Origin: Corallococcus sp. EGB
Lineage (GTDB): Bacteria > Myxococcota > Myxococcia > Myxococcales > Myxococcaceae
Direction of reading: 5' to 3'
Length of the DNA stretch: 64,000 bases
NCBI RefSeq assembly: GCF_019968905.1
Contig: NZ_CP079946.1
Span: 2,294,001 to 2,358,000, forward strand
Shown here: in pieces, positions 58,371 to 64,000 of the stretch
Layout: every line of letters begins with the position of its first letter
Position numbering within the stretch: the first letter of the stretch is position 1
Position numbers and translations under genes: made by a program
The notes under the pieces: model-generated
What the model was told of the DNA's origin: nothing
The model's database searches: none
The model's input: only the letters and a program-made list of their open reading frames with translations

Positions 58371-61300
58371 ATGGCATCGCTCGACCGCAACCTCCGAAGA
58401 GAGCTCGAGAACGCCGTGAAGAAGGCCCGCCGCGTGGCGGAGGCCGGCGCGCGACAGGCCGTTGAGCAGCTCGCCGTGGGCCACCACGAGCCGTGGTCGG
58501 CGCTCTCGCCCGACCAGCGCAAGCTGCGCAATCGGCTGCGCGCGCACGGTCGCCAGCTCGGCGACAAGCTCGACGAGAAGAAGGGCACGCAGAGCATCGA
58601 CCGGCTCGCCGGCGAGTGCGCGTACGAGCACTGGCATCGCCTCTTGTTCGCGCGCTTCCTCGCCGAGAACGATCTGCTCGTCGAGCCCGAGTCGGGCATG
58701 GCGCTCTCGCTCGACGAGTGCCGGGAGCTGGCGCGCGAGCAGAGCAAGGACTGGCTGGTGCTCGCGAGCGACTTCGCGCAGCGCATGCTCCCGCAGATCT
58801 TCCGCGCGGGCGACCCGGTGCTCGAGGTGGCGCTGCCGCCCGAGAAGCGGCAGGAACTGGAGGCCATCCTCGAAGGCTTGCCGCGCGAGGTCTTCATCGC
58901 CGACGACAGCCTCGGCTGGGTCTACCAGTTCTGGCAGGCCGAGCAGAAAGACACCGTCAACGCGTCTGCGAACAAGATTGGCTCCGAAGAGCTGCCGGCG
59001 GTGACGCAGCTCTTCACCGAGGACTACATGGTCCTCTTCCTGCTGCACAACACGCTAGGCGCGTGGTGGGCGGGCAAGGTGCTGACGGCGAAGCCCGAGC
59101 TCGCGCGCTCGGCCACGTCGGAAGACGAGCTTCGCGCCGCGTGTGCGGTGCAGGGCATCGAGTGGAACTTCCTCCGCTTCGTGCGCGAGGGCGACGTCTG
59201 GCGGCCCGCTGCCGGCACGTTCCCAGGCTGGCCGACGGCCGCGAAGGACCTCACCGTGCTCGACCCGTGCATGGGCAGCGGGCACTTCCTCGCGTTCGCA
59301 TTGCCAATGCTGGTGGCGCTCCGACGCGAGGAGGAGAAGCTCTCGGTCGCAGAGGCTGTCGACGCCGTGCTGCGCGACAACCTCTTCGGCCTCGAGCTCG
59401 ACCCGCGCTGCACGCAGATCGCCGCGTTCAACGTCGGGCTCACGGCGTGGAAGCTCGCGGGTTACCGGCCGCTGCCCGCGCTGAACCTCGCGTGTGCGGG
59501 GCTCGGCATCAATGCTCCGGTCTCCGCGTGGACGGCTTTGGCGGCAGGCGACGCTTCGGCCGAGAACGCGATGAAGCAGCTCTACGAGCTGTTCCGCCAG
59601 GCGCCGACGCTCGGTTCGCTCATCGACCCGAGTCGCGTCGGCGGTGAATTGTTCGTCGCGAACTTTGACAAGATCCGTGGGCTACTCTCGTCGGCGCTTG
59701 CGTCTGAGGAGTCGGACGACGCAGAGCTGGCGGTCGTCGCGCAGGGGATCGCCAAGGCGGCATCGCTCCTCGCAGAGCACTACACGTTGGTAGCCACGAA
59801 CGTGCCGTACCTTGGCCGTGGAGATCAGGTGCCGCAGCTCGCCGAATACTGCGAGCGCTTTCATTCGGCAGCCAAGGCTGATCTGGCGACGTGCTTCATT
59901 GAGCGGATCGCTAAGTTCACCGAAGACGGCGGTGCGGCAGCGATCGTCGCACCGCGGAACTGGATGTTCCTCAAGAGCTACAAGCGCTTTCGAGAGAACC
60001 TGCTTCGCGAGTCGCGAGTGGCGTTCCTCGCCGCGCTAGGTCCTCGAGCGTTTGAGACGATTGGCGGCGAAGTCGTCAATGTTGTGCTCGCAGGTGTCGA
60101 GCTTCGAGCACCGGTGACTGAGGATACTCTCATGGCGTTCGACGCCGCAGAGCGGCGCGAGCCGAAGGACAAGGCCTCGGCCATTCAGGCCGATCCCGTG
60201 TTTCTGGTCGCGCAAAAGGACCAGCTTGCAAATCCAGATGCACGGCTGACCCTAGAACGTCACGACTCCCTGCCGCTTCTCGGACGCTGTGCAGCCTCGT
60301 TCCTCGGGCTGGGTACCGGCGACTACTCTCGCTACGGACGGCAGTTTTGGGAGCTGCCGGGGCCCGACGCACGGTGGGCGTATCAACAGGGCAGTGTCGA
60401 GGAGACCAGGCCCTGGACTGGGCGTGAACACGTCGTGGCTTGGGACGCAAGCATCAACCGCGTGCGCGGCATGACTCAGGCCGATCGCGATCAGATTCAT
60501 AACCAAGATCAGAGTGGCCAGCAGGCATGGGGACGTCGCGGCATCGTCGTGAGTCTTTCGAGTGAGCTTCGCTGCACGCTGTACACCGGAGAGAAGCACG
60601 ACAAGTCGGTAGCAGCCCTTGTTCCTCAAGACGAGAAGCTGATTCCCGCGATGTGGTGCTACGTGACGAGCGACGAGTTCGCTGCGAAGGTTCGCCTTCT
60701 GGACCGAAAGGTCATCGTGGCGAACGGCACGCTCGTTAAGGTGCCGTTCGAACTGGAGCGCTGGAAGCAGGAAGCCGCCGCGAGGTTTCCTCTTGGGCTT
60801 CCCAAGCCATCAACTGACGACCCGACACAGTGGCTTCATGACGGACATCCGCGAGGCTCTCGTTCAACACTGCAAGTCGCTGTCGCGCGCCTCGTCGGGT
60901 ACGAGTGGCCTCGCATGCGAGGCGCTGCGTTCCCCGATGCAGACCCGATTCACCAGGACGCTATTTCTCGCCACGCCGACGAGGACGGCATCGTTTGCCT
61001 GCCGTCGCTACGTGGGGAGGCGGCTGCTGCGGAGCGGGTGCGAGCGCTCCTCTCCGATGCCTTCGGAGCAGAGTGGTCCGCGCAGAAGCTGAACGAGCTA
61101 CTCGCCGAAGCGAACTTCACGGGCAGATCGATTGAGGACTGGCTTCGCGACGGCTTCTTCGAGCAGCACTGCACGCTCTTTCAACAGCGGCCCTTCGTCT
61201 GGCAGATCTGGGACGGTCGCAAAGACGGCTTCTCCGCGCTCGTGAACTACCACCAGCTCGCGGCCCCGAACGGAGAAGGGCGCCGCATCCTCGACAAGCT

Positions 61301-61802
61301 CACGCACACCTACCTCGGCGACTGGCTAGATCGGCAGCGCGCGGATCAGAAGGCGGGCGTCGAGGGCGTCGAGGGCGCCGACGGGCGCGTCGCCGCCGCC
61401 GAGCACCTGAAGCGCGAGCTGGAGAAGATCCTCGAAGGCGAACCACCCTACGACCTCTTCGTCCGCTGGAAGCCGCTGCACCAGCAGCCCGTGGGCTGGG
61501 AACCGGACATGGACGATGGCGTGCGCGTGAACCTGCGCCCGTTTGTGACGGCGAGGCCACTGGGGGCGCGAGCGAAGGACGCATGCATTCTACGAGTCGC
61601 TCTCGCTGTGCGCTGGGGACGTGACAAGGGGAATGAATCTCAAAGGGACAAGGAAAGTTTCCCGTGGCTGTGGTCATGGGACGGGCAATCTTCGGACTTC
61701 TTCGGAAGCAAGGAGTTCGACGGCGTTCGCTGGAACGACCTCCACTACACGCGCGCCGCGAAGCTCGCCGCGCGTGCGCGCGCCAAGGGAGGCAAGTCGT
61801 GA
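58371..61802 (+). CDS. pglX: BREX adenine methyltransferase PglX
   Basis: This 1143-residue protein has the methylase SAM motif 'LTVLDPCMGSGHFLAFALPM' (~300) and a catalytic motif 'LVATNVPYLGRGDQ' (~480), a TNVPY variant of the usual NPPY. The rest forms the target-recognition part. PglX methylates host DNA at the BREX site, marking self. Codon use in about 59640-61150 is visibly less GC-rich than the flanks, consistent with an exchanged recognition domain. It starts with ATG 58371; the stop overlaps pglZ (GTGA). Confidence 0.93.
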   Translation: MASLDRNLRRELENAVKKARRVAEAGARQAVEQLAVGHHEPWSALSPDQRKLRNRLRAHGRQLGDKLDEKKGTQSIDRLAGECAYEHWHRLLFARFLAENDLLVEPESGMALSLDECRELAREQSKDWLVLASDFAQRMLPQIFRAGDPVLEVALPPEKRQELEAILEGLPREVFIADDSLGWVYQFWQAEQKDTVNASANKIGSEELPAVTQLFTEDYMVLFLLHNTLGAWWAGKVLTAKPELARSATSEDELRAACAVQGIEWNFLRFVREGDVWRPAAGTFPGWPTAAKDLTVLDPCMGSGHFLAFALPMLVALRREEEKLSVAEAVDAVLRDNLFGLELDPRCTQIAAFNVGLTAWKLAGYRPLPALNLACAGLGINAPVSAWTALAAGDASAENAMKQLYELFRQAPTLGSLIDPSRVGGELFVANFDKIRGLLSSALASEESDDAELAVVAQGIAKAASLLAEHYTLVATNVPYLGRGDQVPQLAEYCERFHSAAKADLATCFIERIAKFTEDGGAAAIVAPRNWMFLKSYKRFRENLLRESRVAFLAALGPRAFETIGGEVVNVVLAGVELRAPVTEDTLMAFDAAERREPKDKASAIQADPVFLVAQKDQLANPDARLTLERHDSLPLLGRCAASFLGLGTGDYSRYGRQFWELPGPDARWAYQQGSVEETRPWTGREHVVAWDASINRVRGMTQADRDQIHNQDQSGQQAWGRRGIVVSLSSELRCTLYTGEKHDKSVAALVPQDEKLIPAMWCYVTSDEFAAKVRLLDRKVIVANGTLVKVPFELERWKQEAAARFPLGLPKPSTDDPTQWLHDGHPRGSRSTLQVAVARLVGYEWPRMRGAAFPDADPIHQDAISRHADEDGIVCLPSLRGEAAAAERVRALLSDAFGAEWSAQKLNELLAEANFTGRSIEDWLRDGFFEQHCTLFQQRPFVWQIWDGRKDGFSALVNYHQLAAPNGEGRRILDKLTHTYLGDWLDRQRADQKAGVEGVEGADGRVAAAEHLKRELEKILEGEPPYDLFVRWKPLHQQPVGWEPDMDDGVRVNLRPFVTARPLGARAKDACILRVALAVRWGRDKGNESQRDKESFPWLWSWDGQSSDFFGSKEFDGVRWNDLHYTRAAKLAARARAKGGKS

Positions 61803-64000
61803 CCTCCTCGACCTCTCGCCGTCGCAGCACCAGCCCCCCGCCGCACGCGAAGGGGCTCCTCGACCAGCTCGAGAAGTCCTTTCTTCACGCGCTGCGCAGC
61901 GGCGAGGGCGAGGCCGCGCCGGCTGCGCTGCTCTGGGCCGACGCCGATAAGCAGTGGGCGGCCCTCGTCGCGCGCCTGCAGACCGCACTGCCGCACCTGT
62001 TCGTGCTCGGCACCTACGACGCCGCCAAGCGCACGGGACCGGCCATCTGGCTGCGCTGCGTGGTCGACCGCGTTCTGGAAGACGTCGCGCTCGAGCCCGG
62101 CGTCGTGCCGATCCTCTACCTGCCCGGCGTGGCACGTCAGTCGTTGCGCGCAGGCGACGAGTGCCCGCGTGAGCTGCAGCCAGTCGTCGAGCTCCAGTAC
62201 CGAGGCCGCGTCTGGCACCAGAAGAACGGGCGGGACTGGACCGTCGAGGCCTTCCTCGTCTCCGAGGACGGGCTCCAGCTCGACGTGGCCCAGGACGCCA
62301 AGACCCGCGAGGCCGCGCAACGCAGCCTGCCGCTCCTCGCCGAGATGCCGCTCGACGGACTTCGCGGCCATCGCCTCGAAGCCGACGACTTCGATCGCCT
62401 CGCCGTCAGCGATCCCACCCGCGACCTCCTGCGCTGGATGGGCATCGGCGATGGGCTTCGCAAGACCGAGGGCGAAGCCCGCTGGAAGGCGTTCTGCGGC
62501 GTGTGCAACTCGGACTTCAAGTTCGACCCGGACAAGAAGTCACCCGCCGACGCGGCGAACGCGCTGGTGGAGGGTAGCGGCAAGTGGGCGAACGTCTGGC
62601 AGCGCTTCAAGGAGGCTCCGAAGCTCTATCCCGACGTCGCCAAGCTCCTGCGCGACACCGCCACGCCGCTCCTCTATCGCGGGAGCGAGCGCGATGCGGG
62701 CGGCAACTCCAAGTCCGAACAGGCGCTACGTGCGGGCCTCGAGGCGCTCGCGAACAAGCCCCACGCCACTGCGCTCGCGGAGGTGGCCGCACTCGAAGCC
62801 GCGCACGGCAAGCGGCGCGAGTGGGTCTGGGCCGAGCTCGGTGAGAGCCCGCTGGCCTGTGCCCTCGCGCCTCTGGCGAAGCTCGCCGCGGCGGCGGCCA
62901 ACACGCTGGGCGGCGCCACCATCGACGCCGCGGTCACCGCCTACGTGAACGACGGCTGGCGTTGCGACCGCGCTGCGCTCGAAGCCCTCGCCTCGGTGAA
63001 GCAGCCCGCTGATATGGCGCTCATCCAGAACGTCGTGCGCGCGCTCTACCTCCCGTGGCTCGATGCCTCCGCGCGCCACTTCCAGGGCCTCATCGACGGC
63101 GCGGAAAACGCCGTGCGCGCAAAGGTCACGGGGAGCCAGCACGAGAAGGACGCGTGCCTCATGTTCGCCGACGGCCTCCGCTACGACGTCGCCGGCATGC
63201 TGGCCGAGCGGCTCGAAGCGAAGGGCTATCGCGTGCGACTGAATCACCGCCTCGCACCGCTGCCCACGGTCACCTCCACGGCGAAGCCGTTTGCGACGCT
63301 CTCTCACGACAAGCTCGAAGGCGGCGAGGACATCGTCGACTTCAACCCTCGTTTCAAGAACAGCCCCCAAGCCGCGACCGCGCAGCGGCTGCGCGACGAC
63401 ATGGCGGGACGAGGAATTGATCTGCTTGGCGAGGACATCCGCCCGCCGAAGCAAGGGACGACGGGCGGATGGCTGGAGACGGGGAAGCTCGACGAGCTCG
63501 GGCACAAGCTCGGTGCGCGCCTCGCCGGGCAGATCGACAACGAGCTCGAGATGCTCCTCGACCAGGTGACCGGTCTCATCGACGCCGGCTGGACGCGGCT
63601 CCGCATTGTGACGGACCACGGCTGGCTGCTCATGCCCGGTGGCCTCCCGCACGTCGCGGTTCCCTCGCATCTCACGACGACGAAGTGGTCGCGCGCGGCC
63701 ACGGTGAAGGGCGACGCGAAGCCGTCCGTGCCCGTCCACGCGTGGCACTGGAACACGCACGTCCGCATCGCGTCGCCGCCGGGAGTCGGGAGTTTTGCCC
63801 CGAACACCGAGTACTCGCACGGCGGCATCAGCCCGCAGGAGTGCATCGTCCCCGAGCTCATCGTCGAGCGTGGCGGCGGCGGCACCTCCGCGTTGATCAC
63901 CGCCATCACTTGGCGCGGCATGCGCTGCCGCGTGTCGGTCACGACGAACGATCCCACCGTGCGCGTCGACCTGCGTACCAACTGGAAACAGGCGAACACG
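61799..64000 (+). CDS. pglZ: BREX phosphatase-like PglZ (type B-like, partial at window edge)
   Basis: The frame begins at GTG 61799 and stays open to the window end (734 residues visible). It starts 'VTSSTSRRRSTSPPPHAKGL' and then 'FLHALRSGEGEAAPAALLWA', typical of the type B form. Metal-ligand motifs of the alkaline-phosphatase fold are 'ACLMFADGLRYDVA', 'RIVTDHGWLLMPGG' and 'TEYSHGGISPQECIVPE'. PglZ is essential for BREX and binds metal with PglX. The stop and any brxL lie to the right. Confidence 0.92.
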   Translation, partial: MTSSTSRRRSTSPPPHAKGLLDQLEKSFLHALRSGEGEAAPAALLWADADKQWAALVARLQTALPHLFVLGTYDAAKRTGPAIWLRCVVDRVLEDVALEPGVVPILYLPGVARQSLRAGDECPRELQPVVELQYRGRVWHQKNGRDWTVEAFLVSEDGLQLDVAQDAKTREAAQRSLPLLAEMPLDGLRGHRLEADDFDRLAVSDPTRDLLRWMGIGDGLRKTEGEARWKAFCGVCNSDFKFDPDKKSPADAANALVEGSGKWANVWQRFKEAPKLYPDVAKLLRDTATPLLYRGSERDAGGNSKSEQALRAGLEALANKPHATALAEVAALEAAHGKRREWVWAELGESPLACALAPLAKLAAAAANTLGGATIDAAVTAYVNDGWRCDRAALEALASVKQPADMALIQNVVRALYLPWLDASARHFQGLIDGAENAVRAKVTGSQHEKDACLMFADGLRYDVAGMLAERLEAKGYRVRLNHRLAPLPTVTSTAKPFATLSHDKLEGGEDIVDFNPRFKNSPQAATAQRLRDDMAGRGIDLLGEDIRPPKQGTTGGWLETGKLDELGHKLGARLAGQIDNELEMLLDQVTGLIDAGWTRLRIVTDHGWLLMPGGLPHVAVPSHLTTTKWSRAATVKGDAKPSVPVHAWHWNTHVRIASPPGVGSFAPNTEYSHGGISPQECIVPELIVERGGGGTSALITAITWRGMRCRVSVTTNDPTVRVDLRTNWKQANT

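Noticed and set aside
54948-59048. 1366-codon minus-strand open frame
   Set aside because: It is antisense to brxC and the start of pglX. The repetitive Arg/Leu/Glu/Val composition is a codon-position shadow.
61360-61380. Short GTCGAGGGC duplication in pglX
   Set aside because: Only two units in frame in a Gly/Glu-rich loop; too short to suggest phase variation.

Overview
The window is very GC-rich, has no recognisable host housekeeping gene, and holds most of a contractile-tailed prophage followed by a BREX phage-defence locus. A small secreted protein (14832-15122) carries a Cys/Gly repeat style common in myxobacterial proteins, and base composition agrees. I therefore infer a myxobacterial or related high-GC proteobacterial host with moderate confidence.

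Layout. 1-27.7 kb, minus strand: virion and packaging genes, read right to left. From right to left these are large terminase, portal, Mu gpF-like protein, a methyltransferase/XkdF-type protease fusion, scaffold-like protein, capsid, head-tail connectors, sheath, tube, chaperone-like genes, tape measure, CIS-tube-like protein, LysM protein, gpD hub and gpV (cut by the left edge). Capsid, portal and terminase are all present, so this is a phage and not a headless tailocin. Baseplate, fibre and lysis genes would lie to the left. Four plus-strand insertions interrupt the module: a three-gene nuclease-like/MBL/unknown operon (6113-8943), a nuclease-like single gene (20922-21887), an unknown gene (25751-26236) and a short tyrosine recombinase (27761-28378).

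29.1-37.8 kb, minus strand: a twin-HTH protein (possible small terminase), a sigma-like protein, an Hjc-like nuclease, a DnaQ fusion, a RecB-like nuclease, a DUF429 protein and a GmrSD-type restriction enzyme. 38.1-46.8 kb, plus strand: a Com-like zinc finger, a second sigma-like factor, an SSB-like protein, a DinG-like helicase, a DEAH helicase broken by an in-frame TGA, and a large primase-helicase. 46.7-50.2 kb, minus strand: an XRE repressor/ImmA protease pair with two unknown downstream genes. 50.3-53.4 kb, plus strand: a tightly overlapped serine-recombinase cassette that probably marks the right prophage end. 53.5-64 kb, plus strand: brxA-brxB-brxC-pglX-pglZ, with pglZ cut by the right edge.

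Regulation. Seven sites share the layout GTCCC(N), a 17-18 bp spacer, then GCTTTGC or a close variant, all directed at leftward phage transcription units. They look like a phage-specific promoter class, and one of the two sigma-like proteins may recognise them. The XRE/ImmA operon has a repeated operator (TTTAGGCAACAGT) at two promoters. The BREX operon has a perfect TTGACA element bracketed by two near-identical palindromes. The most promising candidates for undescribed biology are the 6113-8943 operon, the tandem methyltransferase-protease fusion, the promoter family, and the XRE/ImmA four-gene unit.
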